Source: JBBAGC01 sp964491265
Lineage (GTDB): Bacteria; Spirochaetota; UBA4802; UBA5550
Reading direction: 5' to 3'
DNA: 64,000 nt
Assembly (NCBI GenBank): GCA_964491265.1
Contig: CAZBFP010000017.1
Span: 15,260-79,259, forward strand
The notes under the pieces are model-generated. The model worked only from the letters and a program-made list of their open reading frames with translations. It made no database searches and had not been told where the DNA came from. This document shows positions 24,626 through 34,374 of this stretch, one piece after another (position 1 is the stretch's first letter; each line of letters begins with the position of its first letter). Position numbers and translations under genes: made by a program.

Positions 24626-27019
24626 TTATCTTAATGAGTAACCTGCATTTTTAAGGTCGGAAATTATTTTATTTTGTGTTTCTTCTATTTCATTGTGAGT
24701 TAAGGTTTTTTCGCTGGAAGCAAAAACAACTTTAACAGAAACAGACTTCCTGTCTTCAGGTATTGGAGCTCCTTCATAAATGGAAACAACTTCCGCGCTT
24801 TTTATGTACCGGCCGCCTTTGCGTATGATCGAAAGTATATCTTCGCTGTATGTATTTTTTTCCGTAAGTACTGAAATTTCAAAGGGTACTTCAGGGAATT
24901 TCTGCAGCTCTTTGAATTTTATTTCACGTTTCGCAGCTTTGAAAACCTTGTTAAGGTCAATGTCGAATATTGCTGCAGAACCGTTTATTTCAAATTTTTC
25001 TGAAATTGCAGGGTGAAGTTCAAAAATAAGGCCTGCATCTTCCCCTTCAACAATAATACGCATGGAGCGTCCAGGGTGTGCGTATGGAGGGATCGCCTCT
25101 TTAACTGGAACCAGTTTAAAGTTTTTTACTTTCAGCTGCTCAAGCAGACCCGATGCAATGCTTTTTGCTTCATAAAAAACCGGGGAGGATGGTTTTTTTA
25201 TGAATACTGCGCCTGCAGCGCGGGTATTTTCAACAATCAGATCGGGTGATTTCCGGTCATTTTTTATGTAAACCCTTCCCAGCTCAAAAATATCAAAATT
25301 TTCTGAATACCTCTGGTTGTACTGAATAAAGGTTACTATATCAGGGATGAGACTTCTCCTTAATCTGTCCTGCTCGCTTGAGAGGGGATTGCGGAGTCTC
25401 AGCTCCTTCTCTTCATTTATTTCGAGCATATTGAGAATCTGGTCACCGGTAAATGAGTAACCCATTACTTCTACCATGCTGAATGATTCAGTGAGAATGT
25501 CTTTGATCCTGCGCTCAAAATAGCGGAAATCGTTTTTAGCAGGTGGAACACAGGGAACAAGGGGGGCTGATGGGGTTATATTATCGTAGCCGTAAATTCG
25601 TCCCACCTCCTCAACAATGTCATCTGCGATTGAGACATCTTTTGTGGCACGGAAATGGGGTACTTCTATCTCCATTTCATTGCCGGTTTTTTTAATTTTG
25701 AAACTCAATGATTCGATAATTCCGGTTATTCTATTGTCGTCAATATTTTCTCCCAGTTTTCTGCGTATATAATCTGTGGAAGTATGAATTGTTACTGTAT
25801 TCATTTTACCGGGGTAATGATCAGCAATGGAAGATGCAGCCTCAGCTGAGGGGATTGCCTCCTTAATCAGTTCATAGCATCTTAGAAGAGCATCAGTTGT
25901 TACTTCAGGGGAGATCGATTTTTCAAATCTCATTGATGCCTCAGTGCGGACCCCGAAACGGTGAGCGGTTTTTCTGATATTTACAGGATTGAAACAGGCA
26001 GCCTCAAGAACTATTTCTGTAGTGCTTTCATCAATCTCGCTATTGGCGCCACCCATTACTCCGGCAAGGGCAATTGGTCCTTCAATGTCAGCTATTACTA
26101 TATCCTCTGATGTGAGCTTATGGGTTTTATCATCAAGGGTGGTTAATGTCTCACCATCTTTCGCGTAGCGTACGAAAATTTTATCACCACGGAGCTTTTT
26201 TTTGTCAAAGGCATGCATCGGTTCACCAAGCTCAACCATTACATAATTGGTTATATCAACAATATTGTTGATGGGACGCATGCCGATAGATCTAACCATC
26301 CCCTTTAACCATTCAGGGGATTCCTTAATTTCTATACCTTTTACAGCAAGGGCGCTGTATCTGGGGGATGATTCAAGATCCTTTACTTCAACTTCAAGAT
26401 TATCTTTATTTTTAAATGTAGATTCAACTGTTCTGTCCACAGGACTTTTTACCGTCCTGTTAAAAAGAGCCCCAATCTCTCTGGCAAACCCCTCGTGACC
26501 CCATAAATCGGGCCTGTGTGTAATTGACTTATTGTCTATTTCCAGCAGTATGTCAACCTGCTCAGGATATATTTTGTCAAGAGTGGTTCCCAAAACTGTG
26601 TCGGGGGGTAGAATTATAATGCCGGAGTGATCCTCGGATATACCCAGTTCTTTTTCGGAGCAGAACATGCCGCTTGATTCAACACCGCGGATTTTCGCTT
26701 TTTTAATTTCAAAGTCTTCGGAAATTTTTGTTCCTACAGCGGCAAGGGCAACAATGTCCCCTGTTTTATGATTGCTGGCTCCGCATACAACCTGAAATTT
26801 TTCCGATCCTGTGTCTGCTTCGCAGAGTGTGAGTTTATCCGCGTCCGGGTGAGGTTCCACTTTTGTCAGTTTTGCAGCATATATTGTTTGAAAACTTTTG
26901 TTCAGGTATTCAATCCCCTCAATCTCTGCTGTGGCCATGGTGAGCCTGTCTGCCACCTCTTCCGGGGCAATGTCGCTTATATCAACCATGCGGTTAATTA
27001 TTTTCAATGATATCCACAT
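24626..27019 (-). CDS. pheT: Phenylalanine-tRNA ligase beta subunit
   Basis: 797 residues, the usual bacterial length. Order: N-terminal EMAP-like tRNA-binding domain (about 40-150: VVCGASNHKTGD), B3/B4 editing domain (about 205-385: RPINNIVDITNYVM, MHAFDKKKLRGD, GVMGGANSEI), B5 (about 400-470), a catalytic-like core with RNPLSSEQDRLRRSLIPD, and the C-terminal FDX-ACB anticodon-binding domain (about 700-797: FPEVPFEISVL). It forms the (alpha-beta)2 enzyme with PheS, which is encoded 16 nt upstream. It abuts the convergent CYTH gene without a terminator. Confidence 0.97.
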   Translation of the reverse strand: MWISLKIINRMVDISDIAPEEVADRLTMATAEIEGIEYLNKSFQTIYAAKLTKVEPHPDADKLTLCEADTGSEKFQVVCGASNHKTGDIVALAAVGTKISEDFEIKKAKIRGVESSGMFCSEKELGISEDHSGIIILPPDTVLGTTLDKIYPEQVDILLEIDNKSITHRPDLWGHEGFAREIGALFNRTVKSPVDRTVESTFKNKDNLEVEVKDLESSPRYSALAVKGIEIKESPEWLKGMVRSIGMRPINNIVDITNYVMVELGEPMHAFDKKKLRGDKIFVRYAKDGETLTTLDDKTHKLTSEDIVIADIEGPIALAGVMGGANSEIDESTTEIVLEAACFNPVNIRKTAHRFGVRTEASMRFEKSISPEVTTDALLRCYELIKEAIPSAEAASSIADHYPGKMNTVTIHTSTDYIRRKLGENIDDNRITGIIESLSFKIKKTGNEMEIEVPHFRATKDVSIADDIVEEVGRIYGYDNITPSAPLVPCVPPAKNDFRYFERRIKDILTESFSMVEVMGYSFTGDQILNMLEINEEKELRLRNPLSSEQDRLRRSLIPDIVTFIQYNQRYSENFDIFELGRVYIKNDRKSPDLIVENTRAAGAVFIKKPSSPVFYEAKSIASGLLEQLKVKNFKLVPVKEAIPPYAHPGRSMRIIVEGEDAGLIFELHPAISEKFEINGSAAIFDIDLNKVFKAAKREIKFKELQKFPEVPFEISVLTEKNTYSEDILSIIRKGGRYIKSAEVVSIYEGAPIPEDRKSVSVKVVFASSEKTLTHNEIEETQNKIISDLKNAGYSLR

Positions 27020-27035
27020 AATACTTTTACTCCCC

Positions 27036-28067
27036 TTAGAATTGTTTTACAAACCGGATGTCGCCGCTCAGGAAGTGGCGAATGTCGTTGATTCCGTATT
27101 TCATCATTATAAGTCTGTTAAGGCCGAGTCCGAAGGCAAATCCCGACCATTTTTCCGGATCAATCCCTCCATGCTTCAGAACATTGGGGTGCACCAGTCC
27201 GCAGGGGAGGAGCTCAACCCATCCTGTCTGTTTGCAGACGCTGCATCCTGTGCCTCCGCAGATTAAGCAGTTTATGTCAAGCTCAAAGCCTGGTTCAACA
27301 AAGGGGAAGTATCCCGGTCTTAATCTGACATGAACATCCCGTTTGAAAATTTCGCTTAATAGTTTTTTCATTACATAAATTAAATTGGACACGGAAATAT
27401 CCCTGTCCACCATCATACCTTCCACCTGGTAAAATGTGTTTTCATGTGAAGCGTCGGTAGACTCATACCTGAATACGCGTCCCGGGCCGATTACTTTAAA
27501 GGGTGGTTCCATTTTTTCCATACCCCTTACCTGTATGGCTGAGGTATGGGTTCTCAGGAGATTGCCGTCTTCTGTCCAGAATGTATCCTGCATATCTCTG
27601 GCAGGGTGGTGCTTCGGTATATTCAGGGCTTCAAAATTATAGTAGTCTGTTTCAGCCTCCGGCCCGTCGAGTATCTGAAATCCCATGGATGTGAAGATAT
27701 CCTCAATTTCGTACTGTATCTGCGATATGGGGTGGAGAAATCCTCTACCCCTGAGTCTTATTGAACGGGGCGGGTTTAATGTAACGTCAAGCCATTCTTT
27801 CTCTGCAAGGTCAGTAAAACTTGCAGCAGTGAGTTCATCTTTTTTTGCTGTAATGGCCTCTTCAATTATCTGCTTAACCTCATTGGATCTTTTCCCTACA
27901 GCACCCCTCTCTTCAGGCGAGAGGTCGCCGAGGGTCCTCAGTATAAGGGTAAGCTCCCCCTTGCGGCCCAGTACTTTAACCCTTATCTCTTCAAGCTCCT
28001 CAGTGCTGAGGGCTGAATGAATAAGCTGAAGCGCATTATCTTTGATTGTGTTAATCTGTTCTACCAT
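27036..28067 (-). CDS. pheS: Phenylalanine-tRNA ligase alpha subunit
   Basis: 343 residues. An N-terminal coiled coil (about 1-85) binds tRNA-Phe. The class II catalytic core includes GFQILDGPEAETDYYNFEAL (motif 1 region), HHPARDMQDTFW, LLRTHTSAIQVRGME, VFRYESTDASHENTFYQ (motif 2) and GFAFGLGLNRL (motif 3). It activates phenylalanine and charges tRNA-Phe. ATG 28067 is preceded by AGCAGGA at a rather long spacing. It is the first gene of pheST; no T-box or attenuator was seen in the roughly 240 nt upstream. Confidence 0.97.
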   Translation of the reverse strand: MVEQINTIKDNALQLIHSALSTEELEEIRVKVLGRKGELTLILRTLGDLSPEERGAVGKRSNEVKQIIEEAITAKKDELTAASFTDLAEKEWLDVTLNPPRSIRLRGRGFLHPISQIQYEIEDIFTSMGFQILDGPEAETDYYNFEALNIPKHHPARDMQDTFWTEDGNLLRTHTSAIQVRGMEKMEPPFKVIGPGRVFRYESTDASHENTFYQVEGMMVDRDISVSNLIYVMKKLLSEIFKRDVHVRLRPGYFPFVEPGFELDINCLICGGTGCSVCKQTGWVELLPCGLVHPNVLKHGGIDPEKWSGFAFGLGLNRLIMMKYGINDIRHFLSGDIRFVKQF

Positions 28068-28254
28068 AATATATTAATCCTGCTGTAAGTATTTTCAAAT
28101 GTATGGATCAGTACGAGTTTAAAGAATATTTATACAATATTTCAATAGATTTTAAAGGGGCAAAAAGTCAAGGAAAATGTTTCTAATGGCTGAAATTAAA
28201 CTTTCTGCGGCTTATGATAGAATATACCGGGGGATTGTTTTACAGGTTATGGGG

Positions 28255-28299
28255 GATCAGGTGCAATAGAGGGCAACCTGATCCGCATTGCACCTGATC
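28255..28299. repeat. 13-bp inverted repeat between pheS and the ROK gene
   Basis: GATCAGGTGCAAT (28255-28267) pairs with its complement at 28287-28299 around a 19-nt loop that itself contains CCTGATC. It may stop transcription from the ROK gene on the minus strand, but it has no T-run. Confidence 0.45.
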
Positions 28300-28308
28300 T
28301 GCCGGAGA

Positions 28309-29262
28309 TTACTTCTCTGAATTGAAGCGGTCTATTGCCAGTTTTGCAGCTCCAAGCGCTGCTATTTTTGCCTGATCTTTAAGTGTCAGATATTTTACAT
28401 TCTCCTTAAGGCCTTTCAAGGCTCTCTTTTTTACCACTTTCTGAACCATGGGGATAAGTATTTTATCTGCCTGTGAAAGGCCGCCGCCAAAAAGTACTGC
28501 TTCCGGATTGAATATATTTATAAGGCTTGCTATGCCTACGCCAAGATAAGTGCATATATCCTCCATGGCTGCAAATGCAAGTTTATCTTTTTTTAAGGCT
28601 TCTTCATAAATAATCCGGGCATTGAGTAATTCATTTTCTGTCCTTGTATGAATTGATGAATCGGGATAATTTTTTAAATTTTCTTTAACGAAATTGATAA
28701 GGGCCGTTGCAGAGGCATACTGTTCCAGGCACCCATGATTCCCGCAGGAGCATTTTCTTCCATCAACCTCTATTGTCATATGTCCTATTTCCATGGAACT
28801 GCCGCTCTGGCCCGTGTATATTTTATTGTCAATTACAGCGCCTCCGCCGATTCCGGTTCCAAGTGTAACCATTATCCAGTTTTTGAACTTTGTGCCGTTA
28901 CCCTGCCACCATGCGCCAGCGCATGCTACAGTTGCATCATTCTCCAGAAATGTTTTTATGCCGGTAATCTTTTCAATATTTTTTGTAAGAGGGTAATCTT
29001 TCCATGAGGGGATATTGGGGCTTGTGATTACCACACCTTTTGTTCTGTCAATTGATCCGGCAGCACCAATACATATTGCAGAAATATCTATTTTGGATAC
29101 TGTTGCTGATGTAGCCAGTACTTCCAGGAGTGAATATATTTTTCTGTCAATCTCTTCAGAGCTGCGCGGCGTTTCCACCTCTTTGAAGCTGAGAAGTTTT
29201 CCTGATTTATTGACCAGTACGCCTTTAATGTTTGTTCCGCCAATATCTATTCCTGCAAACAT
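28309..29262 (-). CDS. ROK-family sugar kinase (glucokinase-like)
   Basis: 317 residues. The N-terminal phosphate loop DIGGTNIKG (residues 5-13) binds ATP. The catalytic base lies in FLENDATVACAGAWWQG (Asp near residue 104). The ATP-phosphate loop is TLGTGIGGG, the ROK zinc motif is EIGHM...CSCGNHGCLEQYAS (His and three Cys), and a late glycine loop is FGGGLS. These are the marks of ROK glucokinases and N-acetylmannosamine kinases. No helix-turn-helix is present, so it is a kinase, not a repressor. ATG 29262. It would supply glucose-6-phosphate to the isomerase and mutase at 31556-34353, though it lies in a separate unit. Confidence 0.88.
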   Translation of the reverse strand: MFAGIDIGGTNIKGVLVNKSGKLLSFKEVETPRSSEEIDRKIYSLLEVLATSATVSKIDISAICIGAAGSIDRTKGVVITSPNIPSWKDYPLTKNIEKITGIKTFLENDATVACAGAWWQGNGTKFKNWIMVTLGTGIGGGAVIDNKIYTGQSGSSMEIGHMTIEVDGRKCSCGNHGCLEQYASATALINFVKENLKNYPDSSIHTRTENELLNARIIYEEALKKDKLAFAAMEDICTYLGVGIASLINIFNPEAVLFGGGLSQADKILIPMVQKVVKKRALKGLKENVKYLTLKDQAKIAALGAAKLAIDRFNSEK

Positions 29263-29771
29263 GCTGATACCTTTATCTGTATTATTTTTTTATTAGAAAA
29301 TTATTAGTCCGGGTTTTTGGGATACAGAATAAATTCTGTCACCTGTCTACCTCGGGAGTACTTATTCGCTTTGTCCCCTGTTCCCCGGAGGGGGCACGAG
29401 TTATCTATTATCATTCTGATAATATAATTTTTTTATCCTTTTTATACTATTTTATACTTTATGTCATCAACCTGCTCACGTTTTTCTTTTACGTGCTTTC
29501 TCCGGGGGACAGGGGGCTGACTCCGGTAGATTCGGAAATAAATAATATTATCACTTTTCCCAAAATCAGGGATGTCCCAAAAATTAATCCGGGTTTGAAT
29601 TAAATTATATTAAATCCCTCATTTTGAGTGAAGGGAGCAGAGGATGATATTTTTTCTATTAAGATGTAATAAGTATTTACTATGCGTATAAGGCAATTAT
29701 TTTTTTAATTGTTTCTTAAATAATATAAGATAAATAGTGGACAATTATTATTGCTGGTTGAGCATTACAAT
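29263..29771. other. 509-bp intergenic gap with repeat fragments
   Basis: No gene seen. It contains a partial relative of the ilvD-flanking repeat (29391-29410, GGGGGCACGAGTTATCTAT), a short GGGGGACAGGGGGC segment (29503-29516) and a GGGATGTCCCAAAAA end (29569-29583) like the tip of the 31288 element. The rest is AT-rich. Confidence 0.6.
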
Positions 29772-30614
29772 ATGAAAAAAATAGATCTTCATTGTCATAC
29801 AACTGCATCGGATGGGATAAAATCCCCTTCCAGTCTTATAGATTATGCCATAACCTGCGGAGTCGGGGTGCTGGCAGTTACTGATCACGATACAATCGGG
29901 GGACTTGAGGAGGCTGTTGATTACGCCTCAGGAAAAGATATTACTCTAATATCCGGAATTGAATTCAGCATAGATTTTCCCGATGGTTCCTTCCATTTAC
30001 TCGGTTTTGGTTTTAATCATAAATACAGCAGTCTTTGCGAGAAAACACTTTATCTTCAGCAGGTGAGGGATACCAGGATATACCGTATTATAGAAGATCT
30101 TGCCAGGAATAATATTTATATTCCTGTTGAGGATGTTCTTCAGGAGAGCAATGGAGGGGCTGCAGGTAGACCCCATGTTGCCCGGACCCTGGTCCGGCAC
30201 GGTTATGCAAGAGATATAAACGAAGTATTTCAGAAATACCTTGTAAAGGGTAAACCGGGATATGTGGCAAAAGAGCGTATATCACTTGACGAGGCTGTTT
30301 CACTGATAAAGGGAGCAGGAGGTATTGCAGTTATAGCTCACCCTGTTTCAATTAAGTATAGGGATTTTGGTGTTTTTGAATCAATGCTTAGAGGCTTTAT
30401 TGACGCGGGTGTAGAGGGGATTGAAGCTTATTCGTCAATGCACAGAACTTCTGAAGTGAAGAAGTTTCTTGAGCTTGCCGGCAGATACAATCTGATTGTT
30501 ACCGGCGGCAGTGATTATCATGGAGATAAAAATGAAGTGATTGGGCATTATCAGCCTGATACCCCTATCCCTTTTGAAATTTTTGAGAACCTGGTTTCCC
30601 GTATAAAAAAATAG
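29772..30614 (+). CDS. PHP-domain phosphoesterase (RNase AM / TrpH/YciV-like)
   Basis: 280 residues from ATG 29772; the first motif starts right after it, so the upstream in-frame TTG at 29751 is less likely. PHP metal ligands are all visible: DLHCHTTASDG, VTDHDTIGG, SGIEFS, AGRPHVARTLV, VIAHPVS and GGSDYHGDK. The closest known group is YciV/RNase AM (3',5'-nucleotide bisphosphate phosphatase and 5'-3' exoribonuclease on short RNA). The length agrees (E. coli about 293). The insertion with RPHVARTLVRHGYARDINEV is typical of that branch. Monocistronic or first of two. Confidence 0.85.
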   Translation: MKKIDLHCHTTASDGIKSPSSLIDYAITCGVGVLAVTDHDTIGGLEEAVDYASGKDITLISGIEFSIDFPDGSFHLLGFGFNHKYSSLCEKTLYLQQVRDTRIYRIIEDLARNNIYIPVEDVLQESNGGAAGRPHVARTLVRHGYARDINEVFQKYLVKGKPGYVAKERISLDEAVSLIKGAGGIAVIAHPVSIKYRDFGVFESMLRGFIDAGVEGIEAYSSMHRTSEVKKFLELAGRYNLIVTGGSDYHGDKNEVIGHYQPDTPIPFEIFENLVSRIKK

Positions 30615-30680
30615 TTCATTAAAAATATCGCTATCTGCCGATTATATATAAAAGGATTTATATAAGGCAGGTAATCTCTC

Positions 30681-31199
30681 ATGTATGAACTTATCAATAG
30701 GGCTGTAATACCGGTTATTAATGAAGGGGAGGTCTCCTTTTCAAGACTGACAAATCTTATCTATATAAAAGAACTGATTGATAGAATAGCCACATTGAAG
30801 TTTGTTGATGATACGGCTATTATTGAGCTTCAGAAAAAATATGGAGTAAAGCCGGACATCGTGACATGGGGCGATTATTTTCAGTCACAAATGGCAGTTA
30901 TATTCAGAGAAAAAAGTGAAGCTGAGTTTATAAGAGCAGTAGAAACTATTAAATTCGATATGATTTCCAGTTATCTTATTTTTTCTGAAAAGGGAGCTGA
31001 ATTTTTTGAATGGGTGAGGGATTCATACTATAATGTGCTCATGGAAGGGCATGATTATTCTCCTGAAGATGAAGCGGAGATAAAACATCTGAAGATCCTC
31101 ATGGATTATTATACGGAAATCGGTATAGCAGACAGGTTTACTGAAGCAGAGATGTCATGGTATTCAACTTTTAAGAATAAAGATGCTTCTGCAATGTAA
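30681..31199 (+). CDS. Soluble helical protein of unknown function
   Basis: 172 residues, acidic, no signal peptide or membrane segment. Mostly helical (IYIKELIDRIATLKFVDD, EAEFIRAVETIKFDMIS). Contains Trp/Tyr-rich spots (VTWGDYF, EWVRDSYYNVLMEGHDY). No family recognised. ATG 30681 follows GCAGG. It is 66 nt after the PHP gene and is followed by a strong terminator, so it may end that transcript. Confidence 0.6.
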   Translation: MYELINRAVIPVINEGEVSFSRLTNLIYIKELIDRIATLKFVDDTAIIELQKKYGVKPDIVTWGDYFQSQMAVIFREKSEAEFIRAVETIKFDMISSYLIFSEKGAEFFEWVRDSYYNVLMEGHDYSPEDEAEIKHLKILMDYYTEIGIADRFTEAEMSWYSTFKNKDASAM

Positions 31200-31223
31200 T
31201 TATTATTTATAAAAAATTTTTAT

Positions 31224-31256
31224 AAAAAGGGCTGTTCATTTGAACAGCCCTTTTTT
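31224..31256 (+). terminator. Intrinsic terminator after the 30681 gene
   Basis: AAAAAGGGCTGTTCA pairs with TGAACAGCCCTTTTTT around a very short loop, followed by T-rich sequence. It lies 25 nt after the stop codon. Confidence 0.85.
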
Positions 31257-31287
31257 ATTATTCTTCCAGGTAAAATGCTTTAATGTT

Positions 31288-31448
31288 GGGGCTGTCCCAA
31301 ATGTCGATTTTAAAAGAATTTGTCATTCCGGTTTTGCACTTCAGTTTGTGCAAATACCGGAATCTCCTGATATAATAAGGTGTACGAGATACCGGCATTT
31401 CGCTTCGCTACAGCCGGTATGACAAAAAATAACTTTTTAGACAGACCC
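31288..31448. repeat. MITE-like element with GGGGCTGTCCCAA-type ends
   Basis: About 161 bp. The left end GGGGCTGTCCCAA (31288-31300) is imperfectly matched by the inverted right end TTTTAGACAGACCC (31435-31448). Inside are two hairpins: one with ATTCCGG/CCGGAAT and an inner TTGCAC/GTGCAA arm, and one with ATACCGGC/GCCGGTAT (about 31389-31420). No open frame. It resembles non-autonomous transposable elements. It fills most of the 356-bp gap before the isomerase gene. Confidence 0.5.
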
Positions 31449-31555
31449 GATATAAAAAATAGCAATATGGCACCAGAATATTTTTCAGGAATTATTTCCG
31501 AATTAATACAGAAATTATTTACTGCTAAACAGGATTTTTATATAAGGTTTGAATA

Positions 31556-32605
31556 ATGATAAAGCTAAATAGAACAGAAAATTTTTATTCCCGCGACAGG
31601 GATAATCTTTTTGAAGTGCTCAAAAATTCCTATGAGCAGATAGAATCAGCCTGGTCAGGGGATGTTGATGTATCGGGAGTAAATGCTGATTCAGTGAAAA
31701 ATGTAGTAATCACCGGTGTAGGCGGTTCCGCCATTAGCGGGGATGTTTTAAGGAATTTTATTAAGGATGATTTCAAAAAAATAATTATAGTAAACAGGGG
31801 ATACAGGGTACCTGAATTCTGCGGCCCGGAAACCCTTGTTATTGTATGCTCATACTCAGGTGATACAGAAGAGGCTCTATGGGCTTTCAATGATGCTTTT
31901 TCAAGAGGGGCTCAGATTATTGCACTGACGACCGGGGGTAAGCTTGGTACCCTGTCGGTTCAGCATGGGGTTGGTGTAATCGGGCTTGAAAAGGGGTATC
32001 AGCCGAGATTTGCATTGTATAACATGTTTTTTACATTATTAAAGATTTTTCAGAGCCTGGGATTTATTCCTGACCAGGGTGAGCATGTAAAGAGTATTAT
32101 CCGCAACATTAAGCAGCTTGCCCATGACTATTCCAGTGAGGAGGGGCTCCCTTTCAGTATTGCAGGTTCATTAAAAGGGTGTTCTCCGGTTATTTATTCC
32201 ATATCTGAGCTTAATGACAGCGCCGGGAGGCGATTTAAAGCTCAGCTTAATGAGAACAGCAAAGTCCATGCCTGGTCTGCTGAGTATCCTGAAATGAATC
32301 ATCATGAGATTGTGGGATGGCAGAGAGTAAAAGAGGGGAGCATAAAATACAAGGTTGTTAATTTTATTGATCCGGATATGAATATAAGGATAACAAAAAG
32401 GATAGGAATAATTAATGAGTTGATTGCTTCAGAGGGAATTGATATAATTAATATTCAGAGTGATCTTGAAAATAGTAAAGTACGATTACTGGATGTTGTA
32501 TATTTATGCGACTGGGTTTCTTATTTTCTGGGGCTTCTCAATGGTGAAGATCCGGGGGAGATAGACTTTATCCATCATTTAAAGAAAAAGATTTCGGAGG
32601 AATAA
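31556..32605 (+). CDS. Bifunctional phosphoglucose/phosphomannose isomerase
   Basis: 349 residues, a tandem SIS fold. ITGVGGSAISGDVLRN and CSYSGDTEEALWAF are the sugar-phosphate-binding SIS motifs. GYQPRFALYNMFF matches the PRFAL segment of PGI/PMI enzymes. The catalytic region reads LNENSKVHAWSAEYPEMNHHEIVGW. It should interconvert fructose-6-phosphate with glucose-6-phosphate and mannose-6-phosphate. This short form is typical of archaea and scattered bacteria that lack the long Pgi. ATG 31556. It is followed after 2 nt by the phosphohexomutase gene, whose ribosome site GGAGG lies in this gene's last codons. Confidence 0.88.
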   Translation: MIKLNRTENFYSRDRDNLFEVLKNSYEQIESAWSGDVDVSGVNADSVKNVVITGVGGSAISGDVLRNFIKDDFKKIIIVNRGYRVPEFCGPETLVIVCSYSGDTEEALWAFNDAFSRGAQIIALTTGGKLGTLSVQHGVGVIGLEKGYQPRFALYNMFFTLLKIFQSLGFIPDQGEHVKSIIRNIKQLAHDYSSEEGLPFSIAGSLKGCSPVIYSISELNDSAGRRFKAQLNENSKVHAWSAEYPEMNHHEIVGWQRVKEGSIKYKVVNFIDPDMNIRITKRIGIINELIASEGIDIINIQSDLENSKVRLLDVVYLCDWVSYFLGLLNGEDPGEIDFIHHLKKKISEE

Positions 32606-32607
32606 AT

Positions 32608-34353
32608 ATGGCATTATCTGAAAAAATTCGCAAACGTATTGAAGAGTGGACAGCCCCCCCTTTTGACGGCTCCACAATAAATGAGATAGAAGCTCTGGTA
32701 GCGGAAAATGATGAAAATGAGCTAAACGAACGATTCGGTGCTGAACTTGAGTTCGGTACAGGGGGACTCCGGGGGATTATCCGGAACGGTACAAACGGAA
32801 TGAATAAATATGTTGTGGCAATGGCAACCCAGGGCCTGGCAAATTATATAAAGAGTACAGGTGTTGAAAATCCTTCAGTTGCCATCGCTTTCGATTCCCG
32901 GAACTATTCTACTGAATTTGCTGTGGAAACAGCAGTAGTACTGGCTGCCAATGGTATTAAGGCATACATTTACCGGGAATTGAGGCCTGTGCCTCAGCTA
33001 AGCTTTACCGTAAGGCATCTGGGATGTACTGCCGGTATAGTCGTTACTGCCAGTCACAATCCCAGGGAATATAACGGTTATAAGGTTTTCTGGAGCGACG
33101 GGGGGCAGGTTATAACCCCTCATGATGAAGGGATAATCAGTGAAGTGAGAAAAGTCGGTTCCTATGCCAATGTTGAAAATGGAATTTTTGATGATCTTAT
33201 CGAAAGCGGTATGATTGAATGGATTGATGAATATATAGACAGGACATACATCGAAGAGGTTATAGCACATTCCATCTGTATTGATGAAATAAATAAAAGC
33301 GGTATTAAAACAGTTTTTTCACCGCTTCACGGTTCAGGTACTGCTGTTGTTCCCAGGCTTTTCCAGGAAATAGGGTATGTTGATGTAATATATGTTGATG
33401 AACAGATGGAACCGGACGGTAATTTCCCCACTCTTGAAAAGCCTAATCCAGAAGAGAGAGAGGCTTTGAATCTTTCTATCGATTATGCAATGAGGCGTAA
33501 TGCTGATATAGTCATCGCTACAGATCCGGATGGGGACAGAATGGGGATAGCTGTAAAAAACAGCAATGGCGACTTTGATGTTTTATCCGGGAACCACACA
33601 GGTGCTGTTCTTGAATACTTTATCCTCTCCATGAAAAAGGAGCAGGGGCTTCTCCCCGATAACGGGGCAGTTGTTAAAACAATCGTAACAACTGATCTTC
33701 AGGACAGGATTGCGGAATCTTTTGGTATAAAGGTGTTTAATGTATTAACCGGATTTAAATATATTGGAGAAAAGATCCGTCATTTTGAAAATGACGGTGA
33801 TTACCAGTATGTATTCGGGGGGGAGGAGAGTTACGGTTATCTTGCAGGTACCCATGCAAGGGATAAGGATGCAATCCTTGCTGTACTCCAGATTGTAGAG
33901 TGCTGTGCCTGGCTTAAAAACCGGGGATTGACCATCTCCGATTATCTTGAAGATATTTTTAAAAAATACGGATATTATGATGATGTTAATGTCTCACTTG
34001 AAGCTCCGGGGCTTGCGGGTGTGGAGATAATCAGCAGCATAATGAAAAAATTCAGGAAGGAGCCTCCAGCTTCCATCGGCGGTATTGATGTAGTTTCCAC
34101 TGCTGATTTTCTGGAAGATTCTATCCCTGATTCAGCAGATAGTGTATATATTCTCCCTGCTGCAAACGTACTTCAGTACAAGCTGAAGGATGGAACAAAG
34201 GTAACAGTAAGACCATCAGGAACTGAGCCGAAGATTAAATTTTATTTTTCCTCACTGGGAGTTTCAAGAGAAGAGACTGAGAGCAAAATTAAAAAAATGA
34301 TAGATGATATTGTGCCTGGTGTTAAGGCCTTTATCGGCACGCAGATTAAATAA
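32608..34353 (+). CDS. Phosphoglucomutase/phosphomannomutase (alpha-D-phosphohexomutase family)
   Basis: 581 residues in four domains. The phosphoserine loop is TASHNPREYNGYKVF (active Ser near residue 145). The metal loop is ATDPDGDRMG, sugar specificity lies in FGGEESYGY, and the phosphate-binding C-terminal loop is RPSGTEPKIKFYF. All are intact. GTGGLRG near residue 52 is typical of the long phospho-sugar mutase group (PgcA/YbbT-like). It interconverts hexose 1- and 6-phosphates, linking the isomerase to nucleotide-sugar and glycogen metabolism. ATG 32608 has its GGAGG ribosome site at the end of the isomerase gene; the two are co-translated. Confidence 0.93.
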   Translation: MALSEKIRKRIEEWTAPPFDGSTINEIEALVAENDENELNERFGAELEFGTGGLRGIIRNGTNGMNKYVVAMATQGLANYIKSTGVENPSVAIAFDSRNYSTEFAVETAVVLAANGIKAYIYRELRPVPQLSFTVRHLGCTAGIVVTASHNPREYNGYKVFWSDGGQVITPHDEGIISEVRKVGSYANVENGIFDDLIESGMIEWIDEYIDRTYIEEVIAHSICIDEINKSGIKTVFSPLHGSGTAVVPRLFQEIGYVDVIYVDEQMEPDGNFPTLEKPNPEEREALNLSIDYAMRRNADIVIATDPDGDRMGIAVKNSNGDFDVLSGNHTGAVLEYFILSMKKEQGLLPDNGAVVKTIVTTDLQDRIAESFGIKVFNVLTGFKYIGEKIRHFENDGDYQYVFGGEESYGYLAGTHARDKDAILAVLQIVECCAWLKNRGLTISDYLEDIFKKYGYYDDVNVSLEAPGLAGVEIISSIMKKFRKEPPASIGGIDVVSTADFLEDSIPDSADSVYILPAANVLQYKLKDGTKVTVRPSGTEPKIKFYFSSLGVSREETESKIKKMIDDIVPGVKAFIGTQIK

Positions 34354-34374
34354 TAAGCTCAGGGTGCAGCAGCT

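Noticed and set aside
28068..28308. A T-box or attenuator in front of pheS.
   Set aside because: No T-box consensus, Phe-rich leader peptide or terminator/antiterminator pair could be made out; only a simple inverted repeat is present.
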